A stretch of DNA of 63,912 bases from Campylobacteraceae bacterium (GTDB lineage Bacteria; Campylobacterota; Campylobacteria; Campylobacterales; Sulfurovaceae), in contig JALVUD010000045.1 in NCBI GenBank assembly GCA_027035765.1, positions 1 through 63,912 on the forward strand. The letters are read 5' to 3'. Made by a program: the position numbers and the translations under genes. Of this stretch, positions 54,836 to 63,798 are shown in pieces. How positions within the stretch are numbered: the stretch's first letter is position 1; every line of letters starts with the position of its first letter. Below the pieces are notes generated by a model. It worked only from the letters and a program-made list of their open reading frames with translations. It did no database searches and was not told the origin of the DNA.

Positions 54836-57016
54836 ATGCAGGAAAAAATTATTGAAATCGAAGTGAACAGATTGAGCGAAAGCTATACCCTGGGCAAGGT
54901 GGCCCGTCAGAGTAACGGTTCAGTTTTATATCGCCAAGGGAAATCCGTCATTCTGGCGACGGTTGTCATGGATGATAAACCTGTCAATGAACCGTTTCTT
55001 CCTCTGACGGTGCAATATATCGAGAAAGCCTACGCTGCCGCGAAGATTCCCGGCGGCTTCATCAAACGTGAGAGCAAACCCAGTGATTTTGAGACACTGA
55101 CCTCCCGTATCGTGGACCGTTCGTTGCGCCCTCTCTTTCCGACGGATTTTGCTTATCCTGTCGTGATTACAATTCTGGTACTCAGTGCCGACCCGGAGAC
55201 GGATCTGCAGGTGGCGGCTCTACATGCGGCCAACGCTGCGCTGCTGGTTTCTGATCTGCCGGTTCGCCGCAGTATCGCGGCGGTGAGGATCGGACGCCGC
55301 AACGACGAACGCCTGCTTAACCCCTCCCGAAGTGCGATGGAAGAGAGCGCCCTGGATCTGCTGCTCGTCGGAAGTGACGAGGAGCTGCTGATGATAGAGA
55401 TGGCGGCGAAAGCCACTGAGACGACTGAGGTCGGGGAGCTGCCTGATCCGGAGCTTCTGATGGGACCGATGCCGATCCTGCTGCCGCATCAGGAGAGCAA
55501 CGAGCTGGGCGAAGAGGAGCTGGTGGTGCTGGTCGGAGAGGCTCAGGGAGAGATCGCCTCCGCCTGCCGTCGATACGAAGAGGCCTTGCTCCCTTTGAAA
55601 AAGGAGGTCAAAGCATTGCCGTCGGTGATGGACTTCGAGAGGTTGGAGGAGTTGACGGCTCTGGTGAGAGAGCGTTTCGGCTCGGAGATTCAGGCAGCTA
55701 TGGAGGGGCTCTCCAAAAGTGAACGAGGGGATATCATCGACCGAGTGATGCAGCAGGTCGAGGCCTTTTTGCAGGAGGCGGGGATGCACCGGGATCCTCT
55801 GGAGGTCTATCGGGCCATCGAGACCGTCAAACGAGAGAAACTTCGCCGACAGATTCTGGAGGAGAAGCGTCGTGCCGATGGTCGGAAGCTGGATGAGGTC
55901 CGCCCCATCAGTATTGAAACCAATCTCCTGCCCAGTGTGCACGGCTCATGCCTCTTCACCCGCGGAGAGACCCAGGCCCTGGCGACGGTGACCCTGGGAG
56001 AGGGAAAAGAGGGCCAGCTCTATGAGCTGCTGACAGAGCGTACTCCCAGGACCGAGCGCTTTATGGTCCACTACAACTTTCCGCCTTTCTCCGTGGGAGA
56101 AGCCCGTCCCATCGGAGCACCAAGCCGCCGAGAGCTGGGGCACGGCAATCTGGCCAAACGGGCATTGGAGCCGGTGATCGACCGGGAGCTCTCCCGCACG
56201 ATCCGACTGGTTTCGGAGATCCTGGAGAGCAACGGCTCCTCCTCCATGGCGACGGTCTGTGCCGGTTCCCTGGCCCTGGTTTCCGCCGAGGCGGAGATCA
56301 GCGATCTGGTGGCCGGAGTAGCCATGGGACTGGTCAAAGAAGGGGACCGCTACGCGATTCTGACCGATATCATGGGTCTGGAGGATCACGACGGTGATAT
56401 GGACTTCAAGGTCGCCGGTACCCGCAAGGGGATCACGGCGATGCAGATGGATATCAAACTGGGCGGTCTGGATCTGAAGATTCTGGAGGAGGCGCTTCTG
56501 CAGGCCAGGAGTGCAAGGCTCCATATTCTGGATCTCATGGAGGAGGCTCAGCGCCATATCGTCCCCAGCTCCGCCCTTCCGGTCTCGGAGCACTTTCACA
56601 TCGATCCCTCTAGAATCGTCCATATTATCGGCAAAGCCGGCAGCACCATTCGGGAGATCATTGAACGGTTTGAAGTCAAAATCGATCTGGATCGGGAAAA
56701 GGGCGGTGTAAAGGTAACGGGCCACGACCGAGACAAGGTCAAGGCGGCCCGAGAGCATATCGAGGGGATCGCGACGAGGGAAGAGCCTTCGATCCCCCAA
56801 TATCATATCGGAGAGACCTATCGGGGAACCGTCAAACGGGTTGTCGATTACGGTCTGTTTGTCGAGATGCCCGGCGGATACGATGCGTTGCTTCATATCT
56901 CCAAAATGGCCGGACACCGCCCGGAGGAGTATCCGCCTGGCCAGGAGATCGAGGTCAAAGTGCTCGATCAAAAAGGGCGCAAAGTTGAACTGGCTCTACC
57001 GGAGTATCAGGCCTGA
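54836..57016 (+). CDS. pnp: polyribonucleotide nucleotidyltransferase
   Basis: The 726-residue protein has two RNase PH-like domains with a helical linker, a KH domain (HIIGKAGSTIREIIERF) and a C-terminal S1 domain (GETYRGTVKRVVDYGLFVEM). The catalytic region has 'DHDGDMDFKVAGT' with the metal-binding Asp residues. PNPase degrades RNA 3' to 5'. It is 17 bp after the J-domain gene, with AAAGGAAACC upstream. Confidence 0.96.
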   Translation: MQEKIIEIEVNRLSESYTLGKVARQSNGSVLYRQGKSVILATVVMDDKPVNEPFLPLTVQYIEKAYAAAKIPGGFIKRESKPSDFETLTSRIVDRSLRPLFPTDFAYPVVITILVLSADPETDLQVAALHAANAALLVSDLPVRRSIAAVRIGRRNDERLLNPSRSAMEESALDLLLVGSDEELLMIEMAAKATETTEVGELPDPELLMGPMPILLPHQESNELGEEELVVLVGEAQGEIASACRRYEEALLPLKKEVKALPSVMDFERLEELTALVRERFGSEIQAAMEGLSKSERGDIIDRVMQQVEAFLQEAGMHRDPLEVYRAIETVKREKLRRQILEEKRRADGRKLDEVRPISIETNLLPSVHGSCLFTRGETQALATVTLGEGKEGQLYELLTERTPRTERFMVHYNFPPFSVGEARPIGAPSRRELGHGNLAKRALEPVIDRELSRTIRLVSEILESNGSSSMATVCAGSLALVSAEAEISDLVAGVAMGLVKEGDRYAILTDIMGLEDHDGDMDFKVAGTRKGITAMQMDIKLGGLDLKILEEALLQARSARLHILDLMEEAQRHIVPSSALPVSEHFHIDPSRIVHIIGKAGSTIREIIERFEVKIDLDREKGGVKVTGHDRDKVKAAREHIEGIATREEPSIPQYHIGETYRGTVKRVVDYGLFVEMPGGYDALLHISKMAGHRPEEYPPGQEIEVKVLDQKGRKVELALPEYQA

Positions 57017-57034
57017 TCAAAACTCTCTTCATCT

Positions 57035-57066
57035 CTTTTTCTTTGTTCATGCGACAAAAGAAAAAG
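57035..57066. terminator. AT-rich inverted repeat between pnp and the convergent L,D-transpeptidase gene
   Basis: CTTTTTCTTTG (57035-57045) and CAAAAGAAAAAG (57055-57066) form a roughly 10-bp stem. It ends in a run of A on the plus strand, that is T on the minus strand, and would suit bidirectional termination between convergent genes. The stem is AT-rich and weak. Confidence 0.45.
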
Positions 57067-57114
57067 GAAACGAAGCAGAGAAAACGCAAGGCTCTGGCGG
57101 AAGGGTATCTGTCG

Positions 57115-57672
57115 CTATTTGAGGTGGAATTTCAAAAGGTCCGGGCGGGCGAAGGGCATATAGCTGTGGCGGGTGATGACGACCCGGGTCGTGCCGGGCT
57201 TGGCCCAGCGGTAGAGGGTCCGAATATCCCGCGGATCGATATGGATACAGCCGTGACTCATCCAGTTGACGCTTCCTTTATGCAGCGCATGCCCCTGATG
57301 GGTAAAAAAGATACTGAAATCCATATTGTTGACCCCGGAGGGATCGGGATATTTTGTTGACATGTGATGGCGTTTCTTATAGAGAACGGGATAGATACCG
57401 GATGGAGTTTTGTAATCGTCCGCTCCTGAGGTAATGGCCCCCGTCCACCAGACGACTCCATCCCTATCCACAGCATAGAAACGCCCGTCGCTCCCCGGCT
57501 CCCGGACCGAGACCACGACGAACTCCCGTCCCCTCAGATCCACTACTCGTTCCGAGCCGTTATCGTAGAAGATCCTGAAACGGGTTTTGCTCAGGGGGAC
57601 TACCTCACGGGCAGCCAGTGGAGCCAACAGCAGGATTGCAAGGCAGAATGTCAAAAATCGGATCGTTTTCAT
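57115..57672 (-). CDS. L,D-transpeptidase (YkuD family)
   Basis: The 185-residue exported protein has a signal peptide ending near LAAREV. The YkuD catalytic motif is His in 'FTHQGHALHKGS', then 14-18 residues later SHGCIHIDPRD with catalytic Cys142. These enzymes cross-link peptidoglycan or attach proteins to it in the periplasm. The N-terminal half has beta strands (RFRIFYDNGSERVVDL). The gene is convergent with pnp and divergent from atpE. Confidence 0.9.
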   Translation of the reverse strand: MKTIRFLTFCLAILLLAPLAAREVVPLSKTRFRIFYDNGSERVVDLRGREFVVVSVREPGSDGRFYAVDRDGVVWWTGAITSGADDYKTPSGIYPVLYKKRHHMSTKYPDPSGVNNMDFSIFFTHQGHALHKGSVNWMSHGCIHIDPRDIRTLYRWAKPGTTRVVITRHSYMPFARPDLLKFHLK

Positions 57673-57728
57673 GGGGGTATTTTATCAGAATTCAAGGATT
57701 GTGAGCCGAAGTATAAATATCTTTGCAG

Positions 57729-57889
57729 TATAATGGCCCTGTCTTTTCCGGAAGTGATAAGTAGGGAAACAGTCGGCATTTATGTCACTGTTGGCGTATC
57801 GGGAACCGATACGTTTACGCAAGCCGAACGGACTTCCGAGAGATGGTCGACGGGACCGAAAGCCGAAACTCAAAAACAAAGGAAACTTC
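57729..57889 (+). promoter_or_regulatory. promoter and structured leader of atpE
   Basis: TATAAT at 57729-57734 is followed by a leader of about 150 bases with nested pairings. GGAAGT (about 57749-57754) pairs with ACTTCC just before 57840, TCGGC pairs with GCCGA inside it, and the innermost hairpin CGTATCGG-GAA-CCGATACG (57795-57813) is perfect. No open frame in the leader looks real. The long folded leader before a highly expressed small gene suggests RNA stability or translation control. Confidence 0.55.
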
Positions 57890-58195
57890 ATGAAAAAGTT
57901 TTTCGCTCTTTTTCTCGCACTGGGTGCTTTCGCAATGGCCGGTGAAGGGGAGTCTATGATCCAGGCCTATTCTGTCGTCGCCGCCGGTGTCGGTCTGGGA
58001 CTGGCTGCCCTCGGCGGTGCGGTCGGTATGGGACACACTGCGGCTGCCACCATCGCCGGTACGGCTCGTAACCCCGGTCTGGGCGGTAAGCTCATGACCA
58101 CTATGTTCATCGCCCTGGCGATGATCGAAGCTCAGGTTATCTATACCCTGGTTATCGCACTGATCGCTCTGTATGCCAACCCCTTCCTCGGCTAA
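57890..58195 (+). CDS. atpE: F0F1 ATP synthase subunit c
   Basis: The 101-residue protein has an N-terminal signal-like segment (MKKFFALFLALGAFAMAGEG), then the two c-ring helices: 'AAGVGLGLAALGGAVGMGHTAAATI' split at the GxG repeats and 'MFIALAMIEAQVIYTLVIALIALY' with the ion-binding Glu. The ARNP loop lies between them. The extra N-terminus and the separation from the main atp operon are typical of Campylobacterota. A Glu without the sodium-site Gln pattern suggests H+ coupling. Confidence 0.95.
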   Translation: MKKFFALFLALGAFAMAGEGESMIQAYSVVAAGVGLGLAALGGAVGMGHTAAATIAGTARNPGLGGKLMTTMFIALAMIEAQVIYTLVIALIALYANPFLG

Positions 58196-58215
58196 GAGTA
58201 TCAGTATTCTTTAAG

Positions 58216-58242
58216 CGTGGAGCGGCTATAATTCCGCCCACG
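58216..58242 (+). promoter_or_regulatory. promoter of tRNA-Leu with a dyad around the -10
   Basis: TATAAT (58227-58232) is flanked by CGTGGAGCGG (58216-58225) and CCGCCCACG (58234-58242), an imperfect inverted repeat. It may also act as the end of the atpE transcript, but no T-run follows. Confidence 0.5.
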
Positions 58243-58260
58243 TCAAAAGACGTTCTCCAC

Positions 58261-58346
58261 GCGGCAGTGGTGGAACGGTAGACACGCCAGCTTGAGGGGC
58301 TGGTGGGCGCAAGCCCGTGGAGGTTCAAATCCTCTCTGCCGCACCA
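58261..58346 (+). tRNA. tRNA-Leu (anticodon GAG)
   Basis: The acceptor stem GCGGCAG pairs with CTGCCGC, followed by an encoded CCA. The anticodon stem CCAGC/GCTGG encloses the loop TTGAGGG, giving anticodon GAG (reads CUC and CUU). The long variable arm (TGGGCGCAAGCCCG) marks a class II tRNA such as Leu. The T loop is TTCAAAT. Confidence 0.97.
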
Positions 58347-58370
58347 GATTCAACTCCCCAGACATCTCCG

Positions 58371-58400
58371 TTGACAGATATTCAAACATTTTTGACAGAT
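58371..58400 (+). repeat. direct repeat TTGACAGAT, two copies 21 bp apart
   Basis: TTGACAGAT occurs at 58371-58379 and 58392-58400, so the copies are on the same face of the helix two turns apart. Both contain a TTGACA hexamer. They lie just upstream of the GEMM aptamer and could be an activator site or the -35 of its promoter, although no good -10 sits at 17 bp. Confidence 0.45.
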
Positions 58401-58435
58401 TCTAAGGTAAATTCCAACTCTTTTTATTTATCATT

Positions 58436-58518
58436 AGCCCAGCCAAACCTGTCGTGAGACTGGGACGGAAAGCCACGGGTCTCTCCTGCCGATCAAAGTG
58501 GAGAGACAGCCGGGTTGC
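58436..58518 (+). promoter_or_regulatory. cyclic di-GMP-I (GEMM) riboswitch aptamer
   Basis: The segment follows the GEMM-I consensus. CCAAACC is followed by hairpin CCTGTC-GTGA-GACTGG (a GNRA tetraloop at 58454-58457), then GGGACGGAAAGCCACGGGTC, a perfect 8-bp hairpin GTCTCTCC (58479-58486) with GGAGAGAC (58500-58507), and finally AGCCGGGTTGC (58508-58518). The consensus has GGGACGCAAAGCC, so there is one C-to-G change. The G thought to contact the ligand (G20 in Vc2 numbering, aligned from memory) seems kept, which favours c-di-GMP over cGAMP. Confidence 0.8.
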
Positions 58519-58546
58519 ATCTTCCGGTGTCATCTGCCGGAGCAAT

Positions 58547-58589
58547 CCTGGGGAGAAAGGGCACATTTCCACTCCCCCGTCCAGGTTTT
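58547..58589 (+). terminator. terminator-like hairpin of the GEMM expression platform
   Basis: CCTGG (58547-58551) pairs with CCAGG (58581-58585) and the inner GGGGAG with CTCCCC, followed by TTTT. Its base overlaps GCAATCC (58542-58548), which can pair instead with GGGTTGC (58512-58518) of the aptamer. The two folds exclude each other, as expected of a transcriptional switch. Confidence 0.6.
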
Positions 58590-58628
58590 GGGGCTGTGGG
58601 CGTTGAGTTTTAAACGCCTTATAAGAAA

Positions 58629-58655
58629 TTGATACCTATAATGAGTGCGTATCAA
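58629..58655 (+). promoter_or_regulatory. HU promoter -10 framed by an inverted repeat
   Basis: TATAAT (58637-58642) lies between TTGATAC (58629-58635) and GTATCAA (58649-58655), a perfect 7-bp inverted repeat. The position over the -10 and start site suggests a repressor operator. A GGCGTT/AACGCC hairpin just upstream may end transcripts arriving from the riboswitch. Confidence 0.6.
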
Positions 58656-58677
58656 TCAAAAGTGAGAAAGGATTTAC

Positions 58678-58956
58678 ATGACTAAAGCTGAATTCGTTGA
58701 GCTGGTAAAAGAAAAAGGCGGTTACGAGAGCAAAGCTGCGGCTGAGAAAGCGGTCAAAGCATTTACCGAAGCGGTTACCGAGGCACTGAGCAAGAAGAAG
58801 AGCGTAACTCTGGTAGGATTCGGAACCTTCAGTACTGTGGAAGTTCCTGAGAAGAGCGGAAAGGTCCCCGGTACCAACAAGACCTATACCAAGCCGGCAC
58901 ACACCGCCCCCAAGTTCAAATTCGGCAAGTCTATCAAAGACGCGGTCGCCAAGTAA
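58678..58956 (+). CDS. hup: HU family DNA-binding protein
   Basis: The 92-residue protein starts MTKAEFVELVKEKGG and has the HU/IHF core 'VTLVGFGTFSTVEVPEKSG' and arm residues. The usual RNP motif at the arm tip is replaced by VPGTNKTYTKPAHTAPKFK. HU bends and compacts DNA. The RBS is AAAGGA. A c-di-GMP aptamer lies upstream in the same orientation. Confidence 0.95.
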   Translation: MTKAEFVELVKEKGGYESKAAAEKAVKAFTEAVTEALSKKKSVTLVGFGTFSTVEVPEKSGKVPGTNKTYTKPAHTAPKFKFGKSIKDAVAK

Positions 58957-58964
58957 ACCTCAGG

Positions 58965-60542
<1,578 letters not shown>

Positions 60543-60556
<14 letters not shown>

Positions 60557-61112
60557 AGTCGAAGCTTTTGAACGATTGATCGACGCCTTCAACGCCTTAC
60601 CGACTATCGGGAAAAAGACCGCGACGCGGCTGGCCTACCACCTGGTGACGGAAGAGGGATTCAGCGGGCTCAAACTGGCCCAGGCCATCGAGGATGCCGT
60701 CACGACGCTGGGGACCTGCCGGCGCTGTCACGCCATCTGCGAGGATGAGCTTTGCGGCATCTGCAGTGACGCAAGCCGCGATCGAAGCAAACTCTGTATC
60801 GTTCAGAGTGCCAAAGACATCTTTACCATCGAAGAGTCGGGGCAGTATGAGGGACTCTACTACATACTCTCCTCTATCGAGGATCTGGACGAGAGCCACC
60901 TGCACGAGATCGTCGAAGGGGTGGAGGAGGTGATCTTCGCCTTTCCACCGGGCATCGCCACCGACACGATGATTCTCTTCATCGAGGATCGGTTGAGCGA
61001 TCGTCCCCTGGTCTTTACCAAGATCGCCCAGGGAGTTCCCACCGGGGTGGAACTGGACAATATCGATCTGCTCTCCCTCTCCCGGGCTCTGGAAGACCGG
61101 GTCCGGGTCTAG
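60543..61112 (+). CDS. recR: recombination mediator RecR
   Basis: The 189-residue protein from MKRYRVEAFERLIDAF has a helix-hairpin-helix (LPTIGKKTATRLAYHL), a Cys4-type zinc motif (CRRCHAICEDELCGIC) and a Toprim domain (LCIVQSAKDIFTIEESGQYEG). It works in RecFOR loading of RecA. The 5' end lies within the Dabb gene, so they are coupled. Confidence 0.94.
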
Positions 61113-61123
61113 GAGCATCCTGT

Positions 61124-61870
61124 ATGCCCAAAAGTCTCCTGGATTTTATGGCGCCTTCTCTCACTTCGTCACTTCCCCTCAGAAAAAGCCTCTCCCTCAC
61201 CCAACGTCTCACTCCGGTAGCAGGGGAAAAGATCCTGATGTTGGGATATGACGAGGGGCGGGATTCCCTGGCCTGGCAGGAGAAGGGGATCGATCTTCTG
61301 ATTCTCTGCCAGAGAGAGCAGGAGGCGGCGCAGGCACGTAAAGCGGGACTCAGAGCGGTGTTGGCCCATGCGGAGTACCTCTGGGACCGTGAGCGATTCG
61401 ACGGAGTGATCCTTACCGATGCCTCCTATCGCCTTTTCGAGCCGGATCGGGCGGTCGAGGGAATCCTCCAGGCGCTTCGACCCGGTGGGCGATTGCTTCT
61501 GGAGCTTCCGCTCCCCGGACATCTGGAATCGACGCAGCGGGCTTTGGAGCGTTCTGTTTCGCATCTGGGCCTGGAGAAGAAGATCGAAAAAGTGCAATAC
61601 TGCGAAGCGGAGCAGTGGCGCCGGCAGTTCCAAAAGAGGGGAATTCTCCTGGAGGAGGCACAGGTGGTGTATCGGCACCACATCGTGCCTAAAACGCAGC
61701 TACGGGAATGGGCGGATAAGATTCTGTCGAGTCGGGCACTCCTCCTAGGTAGAGAGGAACATTTCGCCCTTGCGAAGAGTCTCGTGGAGACGCTGGAAGC
61801 GGTGGTGGAGAGGGATGGAACGTTGACGGAAGAGGAAGTGCTGCTCCGGGTGGTGGGAGAGCGGCCCTAA
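61124..61870 (+). CDS. class I SAM-dependent methyltransferase-like protein
   Basis: The 248-residue protein has a Rossmann-type pattern: motif I 'EKILMLGYDEGRD', 'RFDGVILTDASYRLF' and 'ILQALRPGGRLLLELPL', as in class I methyltransferases. The substrate is unknown. Motif I is atypical, with few Gly residues, so SAM binding is not certain. The 3' end overlaps the convergent DHH gene by 4 bases. Confidence 0.68.
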   Translation: MPKSLLDFMAPSLTSSLPLRKSLSLTQRLTPVAGEKILMLGYDEGRDSLAWQEKGIDLLILCQREQEAAQARKAGLRAVLAHAEYLWDRERFDGVILTDASYRLFEPDRAVEGILQALRPGGRLLLELPLPGHLESTQRALERSVSHLGLEKKIEKVQYCEAEQWRRQFQKRGILLEEAQVVYRHHIVPKTQLREWADKILSSRALLLGREEHFALAKSLVETLEAVVERDGTLTEEEVLLRVVGERP

Positions 61871-62922
61871 GAGGAGGGGTGCGCGCTCTTTTCGTCGATG
61901 TAGCGCTGGATCGCCTCACGCAGGTCACTGTAGACGAAGGAGTCTTTGTAATTTTCGATTTTGCCTCCGCTGGCATTGGGGTGGCCTCCGCCGTTTCCGA
62001 TCTCGGCGGCCATAGCGGAGACATCCAGCTTGTCGTTGCTTCGGAGGCTGAAATTGCCCCGGGAGTTGACATCCATATAGAAGTCGTAGTCCGGATTGGC
62101 CAGCAGGAAAGCGTTCCCGATGAGCGAGGCGTTGCCCACGTTGTACCCCAGGATCCCTTTGTAGCCACGATAGTGGATCGTCAGGCGATCTTTTTCCCGT
62201 CCGAGAAGCCGGGTGACATAGTCGGCGACCAGGTTGTCCTTGGTATCGTTTTTTTCCAGGCGGAAAAAGGCCTTTTTGTTGCTATGGAGGGCATCGTCCA
62301 GGACGATGGGTGCTTCGGCCAGTGGGGTCTCTTCCAGGATTTTGGCCGCCGTGTCGATGAGCCGTAGTTTGTAGGTGCGATCCTCATCAGGGAAGAGGAT
62401 CCGGTTGATCTCTCTGGCTCCGCTGATCATCCCCAGGAGTACTCGGCCGTAGTCGAAGTAGGGGCTCTCATCGCGCCAGATATCGATGGCGTTGATCGCT
62501 TCGACGATCGCTTCATAGCGGCCTTCCGGATCGAAGGCAAAATGTTCCCGTAGCCAGTCGTAGGTGATCCGGGTTGCACTTCGTGAAGTGTCGAGAAAAT
62601 ACCAGGCGAAGCGTTCAGCGGCGGTTGCACCGGTGCCGTGATGGTCCAGAAGCTGGAGTTTGGCTCCCGTTTCCATCGCTTCCTTTTCCAGCCAGGCGCA
62701 CTCTTTGGTACTCAGGTTGAGATCGGTAATCAGGATCAGGGTCTCCTGTTCCGGCTCTTCCCGGCGCTCCTGACGGATGCGCGTGAGGATCTCCTCCAGG
62801 CGGGCGGTCACTTCGGGGCCGTAGTTGGCGTTGTAACACTGCAGATCTTCAAAGACCCGGCTGCTCAGGTATTGACAGCCGTAACCGTCCAGGTCGATGT
62901 GGGAGAGATGATGAACACGCAT
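61867..62922 (-). CDS. DHH-family phosphoesterase
   Basis: The 351-residue protein has the DHH motifs 'HLSHIDLDGYGCQ' and 'LLDHHGTG' and the C-terminal DHHA1 motif 'GNGGGHPNASGG'. This two-domain layout occurs in NrnA/GdpP-like exonucleases and phosphodiesterases of oligonucleotides or cyclic dinucleotides. The size fits NrnA-like or the campylobacterial 3',5'-cyclic nucleotide-type enzymes; the substrate cannot be fixed from sequence. Its start is 8 bp after the Rrf2 stop on the same strand, so they are likely an operon. Confidence 0.87.
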   Translation of the reverse strand: MRVHHLSHIDLDGYGCQYLSSRVFEDLQCYNANYGPEVTARLEEILTRIRQERREEPEQETLILITDLNLSTKECAWLEKEAMETGAKLQLLDHHGTGATAAERFAWYFLDTSRSATRITYDWLREHFAFDPEGRYEAIVEAINAIDIWRDESPYFDYGRVLLGMISGAREINRILFPDEDRTYKLRLIDTAAKILEETPLAEAPIVLDDALHSNKKAFFRLEKNDTKDNLVADYVTRLLGREKDRLTIHYRGYKGILGYNVGNASLIGNAFLLANPDYDFYMDVNSRGNFSLRSNDKLDVSAMAAEIGNGGGHPNASGGKIENYKDSFVYSDLREAIQRYIDEKSAHPSS

Positions 62923-62929
62923 AGAGGCC

Positions 62930-63334
62930 TCAGTGGAGAAAGAGCTGATCGAGCGTCAGTTCGTTCAAGAAGGTGTCGATTTTGCCCTGGAAGGTGGCGA
63001 GAAAAGGGGAGATGGCGCAGCCGCCGATAGTCCCATTGGGACAGTTCTCGGTGTACTGGGTGCAGTCGAAGACCGCCGGACTCTTTCCCTCTGCCGCCAG
63101 GATGATGTCGTAGACGGAGATCCGATCGAGGTCACTTTTGATGGTGAAGCCTCCCTGAGCCCCGCGGTGGGATTCCAGTATCTCCTGTTTGGCCAGGTTG
63201 TGGAGGATCTTGGCAAGGAAGCTTTTGGGAATGCAGAGTTCTTTGGCCAACTGCTCCGAACCGACGGGACGGTCGGACTTGCGGATTTTGTCGAGGGAAA
63301 GCAACGCATATTCACTGGCACGAGTCAACAACAT
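62930..63334 (-). CDS. Rrf2-family transcriptional regulator with three Cys
   Basis: The 134-residue protein has a winged helix-turn-helix (about 5-65, 'SEQLAKELCIPKSFLAKILHNLAK' in part and GAQGGF) and Cys91, Cys98 and Cys106, spaced like the Fe-S ligands of IscR and NsrR. It probably senses Fe-S status, redox or NO. A dyad overlaps its own -10 box (63363-63375), which suggests autoregulation. Confidence 0.88.
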   Translation of the reverse strand: MLLTRASEYALLSLDKIRKSDRPVGSEQLAKELCIPKSFLAKILHNLAKQEILESHRGAQGGFTIKSDLDRISVYDIILAAEGKSPAVFDCTQYTENCPNGTIGGCAISPFLATFQGKIDTFLNELTLDQLFLH

Positions 63335-63362
63335 GGAATTCGATACCCTTCAGTTTAATTAG

Positions 63363-63395
63363 GAGTATTTTACTCTAAATTACAATATATGTAAA
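63363..63395 (-). promoter_or_regulatory. promoter and candidate operator of the Rrf2 gene
   Basis: On the minus strand TTTACA (63395-63390) and TAAAAT (63372-63367) have a 17-bp spacer. The inverted repeat GAGTA-TTT-TACTC (63363-63375) covers the -10 box, with partly matching TTAG/TAAA flanks. This is the expected place for an autorepressor. Confidence 0.62.
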
Positions 63396-63490
63396 GTTGA
63401 AGCCCCAGAGAGCTTTCATATCCGTCTCAGCTTCTTTTGCTATCATTTCACCTTTCAAAAGAAAAAATTTATACCAATCAGGAGGTCATT

Positions 63491-63760
63491 ATGGCTTTGG
63501 ATTCGGCGAAGAAACAGGAAATCATCGCTAAATACGGACGCGGAGAGAACGACACCGGTTCTCCGGAGGTACAGATCGCACTGCTGACGGAGCGGATCAA
63601 ATATCTGACCGATCACCTCAAAACCAACAAAAAAGATCACTCTTCCCGCTTGGGACTCTTGAAGCTGGTCGGTCAGCGCCGGAGACTGATACGCTATCTG
63701 CGTAATAAGAATTTCGAGCGTTACACCACTATCAAAGAGGCTCTGGGTATCCGCAACTGA
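63491..63760 (+). CDS. rpsO: 30S ribosomal protein S15
   Basis: The 89-residue protein starts [23 protein letters not shown] in family-typical form and has '[26 protein letters not shown]'. It binds 16S rRNA early in 30S assembly. The ATG at 63491 follows CAGGAGG; an earlier in-frame ATG is not needed. It is followed by a terminator. Confidence 0.97.
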   Translation: MALDSAKKQEIIAKYGRGENDTGSPEVQIALLTERIKYLTDHLKTNKKDHSSRLGLLKLVGQRRRLIRYLRNKNFERYTTIKEALGIRN

Positions 63761-63778
63761 TCCCCTCTTATAGCCTTT

Positions 63779-63798
63779 CCCCTCTGGGGGAGCTTTTC
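63779..63798 (+). terminator. intrinsic terminator after rpsO
   Basis: CCCC (63779-63782) and GGGG (63786-63789) form a GC-rich stem with a TCT loop, extended by flanking T/A pairs, then AGCTTTTCT. The remaining 115 bases to the window end hold no recognisable gene. Confidence 0.6.

Noticed and set aside
57043-57360. A plus-strand frame starting in the pnp-L,D-transpeptidase gap
   Set aside because: Its first 20 codons are the AT-rich inverted repeat and the rest is antisense to the catalytic part of the transpeptidase gene.
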